Part shown: positions 40,185 to 48,916 of the stretch, one piece after another
Position numbering within the stretch: the stretch's first letter is position 1
Layout: each line of letters begins with the position of its first letter
Assembly (NCBI RefSeq): GCF_013346665.1
Contig: NZ_JABVBB010000032.1
Coordinates: 79,261 to 143,260 of the forward strand
Reading direction: 5' to 3'
DNA from: Sulfitobacter maritimus
GTDB taxonomy: Bacteria > Pseudomonadota > Alphaproteobacteria > Rhodobacterales > Rhodobacteraceae
DNA length: 64,000 nt
Translations under genes and position numbers: made by a program
Notes under the pieces: model-generated
What the model was told of the DNA's origin: nothing
Databases searched by the model: none
What the model saw: the letters and a program-made list of their open reading frames with translations, nothing else

Positions 40185-41294
40185 ATGTCTTCTTCCCTTA
40201 CTATAGATAGTGCAGAGATTCGACTGATTGAGCTACCACTGCTCAATCCGTTCACGATCTCAAGCGGAACAATGTATAATAAAGTTTTTCCGTTACTTAC
40301 ACTACGCAGTGGCCATCTCGAAGGCTACGGTGAAGGGGTCATGGACCTTCTTCCGAATTATTTGGAAGACACTATCCCCGGCGCTTTAGATTTGGCTGAG
40401 AAAGCAATTCTTCCGAAAGCTATGGGAAAGAGCTTCGACAATCCAGCAATGTTTGCGGAGATGCTAGAACCCTGGCGCGGGCATTGGATGACAAAAGCCA
40501 TGTTCGAAACGGCTTTTTGGGATCTTTGGGCGAAATCCCTGCAGCTACCTTTGAGCACACTTCTAGGAGGGCTCAGGCGGTCTGTGCCAGTGGGAGTGTC
40601 TCTTGGGATTGATGAAATCAATGCGACTGTTGAAAAGGCGAAAGCGCATGTCGCTCAAGGGTATCAGCGTATCAAACTAAAAATTAAGCCGGGCCATGAC
40701 TTGGGTCTCGTTCGTGCTGTAAGGAAAGCGCTACCCGATACCCCCCTGACGGTTGACGCAAATACTGCCTATTCTCTCTCCGACATGAACCTGATGTATG
40801 CCCTTGATGAACTGAACTTAGACTACATCGAGCAGCCGCTCGCATATGATGATCTGCACGATCATGCCGCCCTACAAGCCAGATTGAGAACCGCTATCTG
40901 CCTAGATGAAAGCATCCGATCGGCAAAGGATGCACGGAAGGCCCTCGAAACAGACGCAGCGAGGGTTATCAACATCAAGGTAGGACGTGTTGGAGGCTTC
41001 AGTGAGGCCCTACGGATACATGATATTGCCGCTGCGTTTGACGTACCGGTCTGGTGTGGCGGCATGTTAGAGGCGGGTGTGGGCCGCGCCCACAACATTC
41101 ATTTGGCAAGCCTCCCAAATTTCTCTCTTCCTGGCGATACTTCCAGCTCGAGCCGCTATTTCAAGACGGACATCGTTAACGAGCCGTTAGAAACTGAAAA
41201 TGGCGTGATGCCCGTGCCGTCAGGCCCTGGAATTGGTGTGACACTCAACCGAGAATTCCTGAGCGCTTCAACCTCTTGGTCTATAGAGCGCTGA
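40185..41294 (+). CDS. Enolase-superfamily enzyme, MenC2/N-acyl amino acid racemase type
   Basis: 369 residues, the usual length of MenC class II/NSAR proteins. It has a capping domain 'LNPFTISSGTMYNKVFPLLT' and the barrel with the KxK base at Lys164/Lys166 (RIKLKIKPG), metal ligands Asp191 (TVDAN), Glu216 (IEQPL) and Asp241 (CLDES), and the second base Lys265 (INIKVGRVGG). These are exactly the residues of o-succinylbenzoate synthase/N-succinylamino acid racemase. No menaquinone genes are around, so racemisation of N-acyl amino acids taken up by the preceding binding protein is likelier (inference). Probably controlled by the divergent IclR regulator. Confidence 0.88.
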   Translation: MSSSLTIDSAEIRLIELPLLNPFTISSGTMYNKVFPLLTLRSGHLEGYGEGVMDLLPNYLEDTIPGALDLAEKAILPKAMGKSFDNPAMFAEMLEPWRGHWMTKAMFETAFWDLWAKSLQLPLSTLLGGLRRSVPVGVSLGIDEINATVEKAKAHVAQGYQRIKLKIKPGHDLGLVRAVRKALPDTPLTVDANTAYSLSDMNLMYALDELNLDYIEQPLAYDDLHDHAALQARLRTAICLDESIRSAKDARKALETDAARVINIKVGRVGGFSEALRIHDIAAAFDVPVWCGGMLEAGVGRAHNIHLASLPNFSLPGDTSSSSRYFKTDIVNEPLETENGVMPVPSGPGIGVTLNREFLSASTSWSIER

Positions 41295-41889
41295 CTGGAA
41301 GCTGCGCACGCAGCGCGGTGATATCTGATAGACCGTTTTTGGTCATGGTTGCTCTCCTCGGACAAAAGTCGCACACCAAACCTTAGCGGAAGAACAACCA
41401 TGGCCGCCAAGCGACTTGCACGGGCCTCGCTTCGCTATGCGAAGGCTCCGCTCAGCCCGCGCTACCAGCGGGAGTTACACCAACTGTCGGGGCACTGCTC
41501 AGACCACAGGTGTATCTGTCCAAACCTAACGCGTTACCGGCCAGCTCCCAAGGCTAACGCGAGCGCGAGGCAAAGGCAGGCCGCCACAGCCAGCACCAGC
41601 AAATAAGATCCAAAAAATGCGATCATGATCACACCTATCCTACAGCGCGCTCAAAGGCGCAGAACGTCTATGAGGCGCAATAGGACCAAAATACATCCCC
41701 AAGACATGTGGCACCAGATTTATGGCGAGGTCTCGCCCAAAGTGATTAACCGTTTATGCTCTCGTAGCCGGCGCCAAGCCTACCAGAAGGCCGCATTTGC
41801 AAGGATTTATCCGAAATTAGTGAACTTGTGCAGCAAGGGAGAACTTTTGCCCTCCTGCGCCTCACTACGCCACCTGAAGGCGAGCGGCG
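41295..41889. other. Intergenic region carrying a second MITE-like copy
   Basis: At 41418-41501 the sequence repeats the interior and right end of the element at 33967-34075 (shared block CTCGCTTCGCTATGCGAAGG and right end CACTGCTCA). The left inverted end is missing. The rest of the gap has no credible gene; open frames here run antisense to the following gene or lack family resemblance. Confidence 0.5.
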
Positions 41890-43326
41890 TCAAAGCGCTC
41901 CCGCAAAAGGATCGTCCACCACACCAATAAGATTGAAGATGAACTGTCCGCTATTATCTGCAGAAGCAGCATCAAAGTAACGATCAATGCTGTCCTTCGC
42001 CGCCTCTACGTTTGAGGTGGCTTGATCGCCAAAGATGTTCAGGATTTCTTGGGCGTCCGACACATCTGACATGCCTTTGATGGCGGAAAAGTAGACACCA
42101 AGATCCGCTTTGTGGGAAAGATAGGTAATGTCGCCTCCTTGCGCGCCTCCTATGATACTAAGCACGAAGGTTGCCGGGGACAGGGACCCGTTACTCAGAT
42201 GAGTGGTCCAAAAGTTAAATCCGGCCTGATCAGGTGTACGGCCCAAGACATTTGCATAGACTGCACTTACAAAACCGGACGTATCGCCTGTATTGGGGTA
42301 CAGCGCTTTGGCTTCTGCGGATTGGGAAAAGTGGCTCGCGATGGTATGCATATCCATACCTTCCGCCAGTTTATCCGCCCAGAAGTATAGCCCCTCGGCA
42401 TCGGCAGCACGTCCAAAGTAGGCGACATAGACTTTCGCCAAATCAGAAAACTTGGATGAGCTGAGCCGTGTCAGACTGGAGTAGTCTTCCAAGTCCATAA
42501 GGTGATCTGAAAACGCCAGCTGTTCTATGTCGATTAGGGTGTCTCGCCCTTCCGAGCCCTCCCGATCTGTGATGCGCGTCGCACTCTTACTGATCGTAAG
42601 AGTATAGCTCCCCCTGGCCCCCAAATAGGCGGCGGTATCAATCCCAGCACGCCCATCGATGGTATCGTTGCTACCACCACCAAACAAGAAATCCGCTTCA
42701 GCGCTTCCCCTCAGCGTGTTTCGGCCCGAGAAATCCTGACCTCGGCTGGGAGCAAGATCTCCTGCATATTTCGTCGTATCGATATCTGAATCCCACTCGG
42801 CCTTCCCCAATAGACCGCCGGCCGGAAGGTTGGTGAAATCGATCGTCAATGTTGTATAAAGGTCCCCCTGGGCAGGCCGCTCAACGAGATTCACCTCACC
42901 AGAGTACGTCGCTGTTACGCGGCCACCCATTTCTTCGAAACCCGGTGCCAGTCTGAATGGAAACCCGACATGTGATGTAGGTGTGTTACCACCAGCTGAG
43001 CCTTCACTGGCCAATGAGATGTCAAACACCGAACTGGCCGGGGACAGGTCGATCTCAAGAGATGCCAACCGCTTGCTGGCTGACAATTCATGGACACCAA
43101 AACTATAGGATAGCGCCACACTCTTACCGGCCGCCCCACCTCTCGTCCATTGGTCGAGCGCACGCCAGATCAGCTCTTCTGAAGTACCATCCGCGAAAAT
43201 GGCCGTAACTTCGGCCCCTGCCAAGTCAACGCCACGCGATACGGTATCTTCTCGAATACCAAAAACAGTTTCATGGGCGTCTCGCCGATTTGTCGCGATG
43301 TCAATTTTGGTTCGTGGGGGCACCAA
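41890..43326 (-). CDS. RTX/DUF4214 protein, probable T1SS substrate
   Basis: 478 residues. The N-terminal about 190 residues are a beta-rich domain seen in rhodobacterial surface proteins ('VDLAGAEVTAIFADGTSEEL', 'GFPFRLAPGFEEMGG'). A short Ca-binding RTX-like stretch follows ('FLFGGGSNDTIDGRAGIDTA'), and then DUF4214 in the second half: 'DLAKVYVAYFGRAADAEGLY' and 'VSAVYANVLGRTPDQAGFNF'. DUF4214 is a common adhesion/matrix module next to T1SS signals. There is no Sec signal, consistent with T1SS export by one of the exporters at 1-794 or 7342-9342. The ATG has no obvious RBS; the start could lie slightly inside. Monocistronic. Confidence 0.8.
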   Translation of the reverse strand: MVPPRTKIDIATNRRDAHETVFGIREDTVSRGVDLAGAEVTAIFADGTSEELIWRALDQWTRGGAAGKSVALSYSFGVHELSASKRLASLEIDLSPASSVFDISLASEGSAGGNTPTSHVGFPFRLAPGFEEMGGRVTATYSGEVNLVERPAQGDLYTTLTIDFTNLPAGGLLGKAEWDSDIDTTKYAGDLAPSRGQDFSGRNTLRGSAEADFLFGGGSNDTIDGRAGIDTAAYLGARGSYTLTISKSATRITDREGSEGRDTLIDIEQLAFSDHLMDLEDYSSLTRLSSSKFSDLAKVYVAYFGRAADAEGLYFWADKLAEGMDMHTIASHFSQSAEAKALYPNTGDTSGFVSAVYANVLGRTPDQAGFNFWTTHLSNGSLSPATFVLSIIGGAQGGDITYLSHKADLGVYFSAIKGMSDVSDAQEILNIFGDQATSNVEAAKDSIDRYFDAASADNSGQFIFNLIGVVDDPFAGAL

Positions 43327-43561
43327 TTTCTCCAGCCTTAAATGCGTCTAAGCGCTTTTCTCTAAAGACCGCAGTCCGTAAAGCACGCTTTGCAGCTACC
43401 TAAAGTCAGAGCTGCCTCTACAGGCACCACCACAATATGCCATTAACAGGACGGAAAGCAGTCGAAAATAGGGCTTTAGCGCTCGAATGACGCAATGACC
43501 AACTTTGGCACTCCCCGCCCACCGCGAATAGTGGGATAGATCTCACACCAGACCATGGTGC

Positions 43562-43717
43562 CTAGTGCATTTTTGAAGGCGGGACATCTTTGGTACTTGC
43601 ATGATGGATGAAGTACGCGCGAGCCTCATCTATGAGCCCAAAACGCTCGATGTATTTCACAAGAACCTTCTCAAGCAACTCTATCCGTTCTGGATCACTC
43701 AACTCTCTACCCCTCAC
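43562..43717 (-). CDS. Possible small or frameshifted gene
   Basis: From a GTG at 43717 a 51-residue frame reads 'LSDPERIELLEKVLVKYIER', then 'FGLIDEARAYFIHHASTKDV'. This looks like a real amphipathic helix pair. Just after 'DVP' the next frame continues with 'CPAFKNALGTMVWCEIYP' and 'VPKLVIASFER', so the locus may be a short gene broken by one frameshift. No RBS. Family unknown. Confidence 0.28.
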   Translation of the reverse strand: MRGRELSDPERIELLEKVLVKYIERFGLIDEARAYFIHHASTKDVPPSKMH

Positions 43718-43955
43718 AGCAAAACATTGATGCGGGCATATCCGTCGGCCCGCGTCAGGTTATAAAGCCATATATACTATCATAGGGTTAAAATCTGGGA
43801 GGAAGCTCTTTGATCGGGGCGGCACCGTGAGAGTCCGGGCTTTCTTCACTCAAGTAAATTCAAGCCCTCGAAACCTCGTACACCGGTATAGGCGCAGGAA
43901 TTAGCGCTTCTGTTAAAAGTTACTAGATAGCGCAGTACGTTCAGGGGAATTGCTC

Positions 43956-44546
43956 CTAGGTTTGTTCAATCCCACCAAGAAATATGTCCCAAATTCTATC
44001 GAACACATTCTCAGCTGATGCGCCGTCCACTGCGCACAGCATAGGGGTCCGATTGAGCGCATCATATAAAAGTCGAGTAAAGATAGTTAGATCGACATCT
44101 CGGATGAGACCTTGATGTAGCGCTTCATCAAGAAGTATCCTTATGCTATCCATGTCATTCCTCAAGAGTATCGCCGCCTCTGGAATTTGCATGAGAAAAT
44201 CAAAGCTATAAGAGATTATCTTGCCGGGCCGCATGCTCACCGTTGCGAGGGCATAGCTGCGGGCCTTCGCCTTCAACTTAAGCAAAGGATCATCCAGCCC
44301 TGCCATCTCCCGCGCCGCTTTGCGGTTCATTTTGTCGAGCGCCTTTTGAAGGACGGCTACAACAAGGTCGTCCTTGTCCTTGTAATAATAGTAGAGGCTT
44401 GCTCTTGTAACGCCTAGTTCAGCGCCAATTTGGTCTAGGGTAGTTGCTGCTATACCCTGTCTTGCAAAGAAAATTTCGGCCAACTCAAGGATGGCTTGCC
44501 GACGCAGTTCCTGCCTTCGATCTTTGCGGGACGTCATAAACGACAT
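43956..44546 (-). CDS. TetR-family regulator
   Basis: 196 residues. N-terminal HTH: 'AILELAEIFFARQGIAATTL', then 'DQIGAELGVTRASLYYYYKD', the classic TetR domain. The C-terminal helical ligand domain is not assignable. It is isolated: upstream is an IS21 remnant, downstream a 630-bp gap before the RTX gene, so the target may be itself or a gene lost during IS activity. AAAGGT is near the start, a weak RBS; the alternative start ATG four codons in is equally possible. Confidence 0.9.
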   Translation of the reverse strand: MSFMTSRKDRRQELRRQAILELAEIFFARQGIAATTLDQIGAELGVTRASLYYYYKDKDDLVVAVLQKALDKMNRKAAREMAGLDDPLLKLKAKARSYALATVSMRPGKIISYSFDFLMQIPEAAILLRNDMDSIRILLDEALHQGLIRDVDLTIFTRLLYDALNRTPMLCAVDGASAENVFDRIWDIFLGGIEQT

Positions 44547-44744
44547 GACCTTTCATAGTGAACTTGGAAAACTGCAGCAAAGTGGCCTTTAACCACTCTG
44601 GTTGCAACCTGTACAAGAATATATCGCGACAGCAACTAAGGTCTTGTCACAGAACAGCGCCCAGGCCTGTTGATTGTCATTGAGAACTGACCCGGTATTT
44701 TCACCGAGATTTGACCCACCCTCAGTTATGCGTCGTGGTTTATG

Positions 44745-44880
44745 ACGCGGTCAATGTTTTGGTCTCCTTTCCTGTTTTCTTTGCAGCCTCAGCGCTGGCC
44801 TTGAAGCGGTAGCTATCGTTTCCAGTCTCGAGGATGTGGCAGCGGTGGGTAAGCCGATCGGGGTTTGATCTTCGCCCCCG
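44745..44880 (-). pseudogene. IS21-family helper ATPase (IstB), C-terminal remnant
   Basis: 'LTHRCHILETGNDSYRFKAS' is the near-invariant C-terminal block of IstB, the IS21 helper ATPase. Upstream coding sequence is lost; the remnant directly abuts the RraA-like gene. Confidence 0.85.
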
Positions 44881-44918
44881 CGCGGGCCACAAATGACAGG
44901 CCATAAGGAGCCCTCCAG

Positions 44919-45416
44919 ATGACCCAACCCGTGATCGTGACCCCTGATCTTTATGACCTATACCACACCGACCTACAGGTCTGCGCGCTCCAGTTCCGCC
45001 AGTTTGGCAGGCCGCTGAGCTACTTTGGCCCATGCCAGACGCTCTCAACATTCGAGGACCACCGCCCGGTGCTGCGCGCGCTTGAGCAGCCTGGCGCGGG
45101 TCGTGTGCTGGTCGTCGATGCAGCCGGGTCGATGCGCGTGGGGGTGATGGGGGACCGATTGGCGGAAATCGCGGCACGCAACGGCTGGCGTGGGGTAGTG
45201 ATCAACGGGGTGATCCGTGACAGCCGGGGGATTGATGCGCTGGAGATAGGCGTTCATGCGCTCGGCACCACCGCCCGGCGCGGTAATACACCAACCGAAG
45301 GGCGGATGGGCGTGCGCGTCAGCTTTGGCGACATTACCATAAAACCCGGCGATTGGGTCTATGCGGACGCGGATTGCGTTATCACCGCCCCGCGCGAACT
45401 GTCTCTGCCAGCGTGA
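44919..45416 (+). CDS. RraA-like protein (oxaloacetate/HMG aldolase family)
   Basis: 165 residues, typical length. Active-site blocks: 'VDAAGSMRVGVMGDRLAEIA', 'GVVINGVIRDS' with Arg100/Asp101, and the C-terminal 'GDWVYADADCVI'. The family includes RNase E inhibitor RraA and metal-dependent 4-hydroxy-4-methyl-2-oxoglutarate/oxaloacetate aldolases; RraA-like genes inside catabolic clusters usually belong to the latter. AAGGAG lies 9 bases before the ATG. It faces the M32 carboxypeptidase gene with 19 bp between stops. Because the IS21 remnant sits just upstream, its original promoter may have been replaced. Confidence 0.85.
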   Translation: MTQPVIVTPDLYDLYHTDLQVCALQFRQFGRPLSYFGPCQTLSTFEDHRPVLRALEQPGAGRVLVVDAAGSMRVGVMGDRLAEIAARNGWRGVVINGVIRDSRGIDALEIGVHALGTTARRGNTPTEGRMGVRVSFGDITIKPGDWVYADADCVITAPRELSLPA

Positions 45417-45435
45417 CTCAGCAAGGGCGCTAAAC

Positions 45436-46932
45436 CTATTCGGCGAACTTTCCCCGAAGATAAGCAAGGTAGGACGTTGGGTCATAAGCCTCGGCTCCGA
45501 TACCGCCGAGTATCTCCGCCCGGCTGCACGACCGCCCGTGCTGCCAAACTAAATCGCCAAGTGCGGCCTGCACCGGCGCATAGTCGCCCGAAATCACCCC
45601 CTCGCGCACGGCGGGTCGCGTCTGATCCAGATGCGCCATGATCTGTGCCGCGGTCGAATTTCCCAGCGTATAGGTCGGGAAAGACCCGATATAGCCGTGC
45701 GACCAATGCACGTCCTGCAAGCACCCCATGCCATCGTCCGGCACATCTAGTCCCAGATCGGACTTCATCGCCGCGTTCCATGCCTCGGGCACATCTGCAA
45801 CGTCCAGCGAGCCGTCCATCAGTGCCATCTCGATCTTCACCCGCAGCATGATATGCAGATCATAAGTCAACTCATCCGCCTCGACCCGGGTAAGACCCGG
45901 CGAGACGCGGTTAATCGCGGCGACGAACTCGTCCTCGCTAACGTCGGAGAGTTGTTCGGGGAAGGTGTCACGCAGCCGCCCGTAATGCACCGCCCAGAAC
46001 GCCGGCGTGCGGCCAATGTGGTTTTCCAACAGGCGCGACTGACTTTCGTGCATGCCAAAACTGGTGCCCGCGACAGCGTATAGCCCAATCATATCCGTCG
46101 CATGCGCCCCGCGTGTCAGCGCCGGGGCTGCGCCCATCTCATAAAGCGCGTGGCCCGCTTCGTGGATCGTGCCGAAGATCGACATCGGCAGGTAATTTGG
46201 GTTCCAGCGCGAGGTGATCCGCACGTCGTTGCGCGTCATGGAAATCTCAAACGGATGCACTGCCGTATCAAGCCGCCCGCGGGCCATGTCATAGCCAAGT
46301 GCTTCGGCAATATAGGCACAGAAGGCTTGCTGGTCCTCTACCGGATAATTGCGGAACAGGAAATCACTGCGCGGGGCAGGGCAGGCCAAGACGGCATCCA
46401 AAATAGGGCGAATACCATCGCGCAATTGATCGAAGAAACTGGTGAGTTTTGCCGCCGTTGCCCCCGGTTCAAACACATCGGCCATAGGATCATAGGGATG
46501 ATCGTCATAGCCAAGCGCCTGCGCCTTCTCGCGCGCCAGATCGACGATACTCTGCAGATGCGGTTGAAACAGCGCGAAATCGCCGGTCCGTCGCGCCTCG
46601 GTCCAGGCAGCCCCGGCGGTGATCGACTGTTCGGCCTGTCGACGCAACAGATCAGCGGGGATGCGGCCGTGATGGGCGCGCGCATCCTGCACCGCAAGCG
46701 CAGCGCGGCGATCGAGGTCGGATGGCTTCCCATTCAGCATAGCCTCGGCAGCTTCGCCCATGCCGGGGTCCAAAATCATCTCGCGCGCGATTCCCATCAA
46801 GGTGGCAATCTGATGGCCGCGGGTTTCGGCTCCGCCTGCGGGCATCATCACCCGCGCATCCCAGTTCAGCAGGTTCACCGAAACCAGCACATCGTTCAAC
46901 CGTGCCACCCGGGTGTTCAAGGAATGGCTCAT
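45436..46932 (-). CDS. M32-family metallocarboxypeptidase
   Basis: 498 residues, as in Taq carboxypeptidase. Zinc motif HEAGH (257-261) in 'IFGTIHEAGHALYEMG', the third ligand in 'HESQSRLLEN', and the family blocks 'DVRITSRWNPNYLPMSIFGT' and 'DELTYDLHIMLRVKIE'. It releases C-terminal amino acids (not Pro-adjacent) from peptides in the cytoplasm. Its ATG overlaps the stop of the ABC ATPase gene by 4 bases, so it is the last gene of the peptide-uptake operon and would hydrolyse the imported peptides. Clear assignment. Confidence 0.95.
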   Translation of the reverse strand: MSHSLNTRVARLNDVLVSVNLLNWDARVMMPAGGAETRGHQIATLMGIAREMILDPGMGEAAEAMLNGKPSDLDRRAALAVQDARAHHGRIPADLLRRQAEQSITAGAAWTEARRTGDFALFQPHLQSIVDLAREKAQALGYDDHPYDPMADVFEPGATAAKLTSFFDQLRDGIRPILDAVLACPAPRSDFLFRNYPVEDQQAFCAYIAEALGYDMARGRLDTAVHPFEISMTRNDVRITSRWNPNYLPMSIFGTIHEAGHALYEMGAAPALTRGAHATDMIGLYAVAGTSFGMHESQSRLLENHIGRTPAFWAVHYGRLRDTFPEQLSDVSEDEFVAAINRVSPGLTRVEADELTYDLHIMLRVKIEMALMDGSLDVADVPEAWNAAMKSDLGLDVPDDGMGCLQDVHWSHGYIGSFPTYTLGNSTAAQIMAHLDQTRPAVREGVISGDYAPVQAALGDLVWQHGRSCSRAEILGGIGAEAYDPTSYLAYLRGKFAE

Positions 46933-47954
46933 GCGGTGGCTCCAGTCTGCGTGCCGGTGCCACCATCCTGTAGGTGGCAGGCGACGCTGCGGTTGTCGGA
47001 TGGGGTCACAAGGCGCGGCACTTCGGCCTTGCAGCGCGGCCCGGCCAACGGACAGCGCGGATGAAAGGCGCAGCCCTTAGGCGGGTTGATTGGGGAGGGG
47101 ATCTCGCCCTTGATCGGATGAAAACGCGCGCGCCCCGTGCCGAGCGTCGGGACCGAGCCGAACAGCGCCTCGGTATAGGGGTGCAATGGTTTGGCGTAGA
47201 GTTCATCCGCTGGCGCGGTCTCAACCACGCGGCCTAGGTACATGATCGCGACCCGGTCGCAGACATGGCGCACGACCGAGAGGTCATGGCTAATAAACAG
47301 CGCCGTCAGATCCAACTCGCGCCGCAGCTTCATAAAGAGATTAAGCACCTGCGCCTGAATGGACACGTCGAGCGAGGCCACGGCCTCGTCCAGCACCAGT
47401 AGATCTGGCTGCATTGCCAAGGCCCGCGCAATGGCGACCCGCTGACGTTGCCCACCTGAGAACTGATGTGGCAGACGGTTGGCATAGGCACCCTCAAGCC
47501 CCACCTGTTCCAGTAGGCTGCGCACCCGTTCCTGCACTTCACGCGCCGGGATCAGCCCGTGAATACGTGGACCTTCGGCAATGATCTCGCCCACCTTCAT
47601 GCGCGGATTGAGGCTGGCAAACGGATCTTGGTGGATCATCTGAACGCGCGTCGTCAGTTTTTCAACATTTCCGCGATGATCACGTGCCACCGGCTTACCT
47701 TCGAGCGTCACCGTACCCTCAGTTGGCGCATAGATGCCAGAAACGACGCGGCCCATGGAAGATTTTCCACAGCCGGATTCTCCAACGATGCCGAGCACCT
47801 CGCCACGCGCCACGCTCAGTGTTACATCATTGACCGCATGCACAGTCTGGGTCGAATTTCGGCCCGTGAGCTTATCGATTCCGCTAACTATCGGCCCCGG
47901 CTTTCGGGTGAACCGCTTAGAAACGCCGTCGATTTTCAGGATGGGATCGGTCAT
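46929..47954 (-). CDS. Peptide ABC importer ATPase (DppF/OppF type)
   Basis: 341 residues. Walker A GESGCGKS (58-65), signature 'FSGGQRQRVAIARAL', Walker B 'LLVLDEAVASLD', H-loop 'LTALFISHDLSVV'. The C-terminal oligopeptide-type extension has 'GCAFHPRCPLAGPRC', the Cys-rich block of this subfamily. Unusual only in Ala instead of Pro in 'DEAVAS', as in other DppF/OppF. It powers the importer with the ATPase encoded just upstream. Overlaps its neighbours by 4 bases on both sides. Confidence 0.95.
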   Translation of the reverse strand: MTDPILKIDGVSKRFTRKPGPIVSGIDKLTGRNSTQTVHAVNDVTLSVARGEVLGIVGESGCGKSSMGRVVSGIYAPTEGTVTLEGKPVARDHRGNVEKLTTRVQMIHQDPFASLNPRMKVGEIIAEGPRIHGLIPAREVQERVRSLLEQVGLEGAYANRLPHQFSGGQRQRVAIARALAMQPDLLVLDEAVASLDVSIQAQVLNLFMKLRRELDLTALFISHDLSVVRHVCDRVAIMYLGRVVETAPADELYAKPLHPYTEALFGSVPTLGTGRARFHPIKGEIPSPINPPKGCAFHPRCPLAGPRCKAEVPRLVTPSDNRSVACHLQDGGTGTQTGATA

Positions 47955-48916
47955 GTGGCCTCAAGCGGATGGTGGCACAGAACGGAATGTGCCTCGGTTC
48001 CAGTATTATGTGGGAACGACGCGCAAATGTCGGTCGCACGCGGACAGCGCGAACGGAACGGACAGCCCGACGGCAGGTTCACCAGTTGCGGGGTCGAGCC
48101 GGGGATCTGCGGCAGGTCTTGACCCGGCTCATGTAAGCCCGGCACCGAATCGATCAGCCCACGCGTATAGGGATGGCGTGGGTTAGCAATGACTTGCTCG
48201 GCCGTCCCGCTTTCGACGATGCGGCCTGCGTACATCACTGCGATATCGTCTGCGAGCGATGAGACCACGGCGAGGTCATGGGTCACCCAGACAATGGCGG
48301 TGCCGATGTCATCGGCCAAACGTCGCACCTCGGCAAGAATTTGGCCCTGAATCGAGACATCAAGTGCGGTGGTCGGCTCGTCGGCGATGATCACTGCTGG
48401 TCGGTGCAACAGTGCGGTCGCAATCGCCACCCGCTGGCGCATGCCGCCTGACAGCTGATGCGGATAGGCCTGCAATCGTTCCCGAGGTGCTGGGATGCCG
48501 ACGATCTCCAAAGCTTCGCGGGCGCGTTCCCATGCGGCGGCTTTGTTGACCTTATCATGCACCCGCACTGCCATCGCCATCTGATCGCCAACGCGCAGCA
48601 CGGGGTTCAGGGTCATCATCGGGTCTTGAAACACCATCGATACGGCGCGGCCGCGCATCTTGCGCTGCTCTTCGGTACTCATCTTGCGCATGTCGGCACC
48701 CTGTACCATGACTTGCCCGCCGATGATTCTGCCCGGCTCGTCAATCAGTCCCATGATGGAAAAGCCTGTAACGCTCTTACCCGAGCCGCTTTCGCCTACC
48801 AGGCCGAGAATCCGCCCTGGCTGGACCGAAAAGCTCACGTCGTTCACGGCTGTCACCGCGCCCTTGCGAGTGCTGAATTGCGTGGTCAGTCCCTTGACCT
48901 CTAGTGCGGCACTCAT
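47951..48916 (-). CDS. Peptide ABC importer ATPase (DppD/OppD type)
   Basis: 321 residues. Walker A GESGSGKS (41-48), signature 'LSGGMRQRVAIATAL', Walker B 'AVIIADEPTTALDV', H-loop 'AIVWVTHDLAVV', C-terminal 'SGCPFRSRCPRATDIC'. It is the DppD-type partner of the ATPase at 46929; both genes overlap by 4 bases, giving a heterodimeric motor. Substrate class (di- or oligopeptide, or related amide) cannot be told from the ATPase. Confidence 0.95.
   Translation of the reverse strand: MSAALEVKGLTTQFSTRKGAVTAVNDVSFSVQPGRILGLVGESGSGKSVTGFSIMGLIDEPGRIIGGQVMVQGADMRKMSTEEQRKMRGRAVSMVFQDPMMTLNPVLRVGDQMAMAVRVHDKVNKAAAWERAREALEIVGIPAPRERLQAYPHQLSGGMRQRVAIATALLHRPAVIIADEPTTALDVSIQGQILAEVRRLADDIGTAIVWVTHDLAVVSSLADDIAVMYAGRIVESGTAEQVIANPRHPYTRGLIDSVPGLHEPGQDLPQIPGSTPQLVNLPSGCPFRSRCPRATDICASFPHNTGTEAHSVLCHHPLEAT

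Noticed and set aside
40185..41294. Menaquinone biosynthesis gene menC
   Set aside because: Catalytic residues fit, but no other men gene is present and the neighbours are a binding protein and an IclR regulator; racemase/epimerase function is likelier.
41625..41930. A 101-residue plus-strand frame before the RTX/DUF4214 gene
   Set aside because: Its end runs antisense into the DUF4214 gene, its composition is unremarkable and basic, and no RBS fits the ATG.
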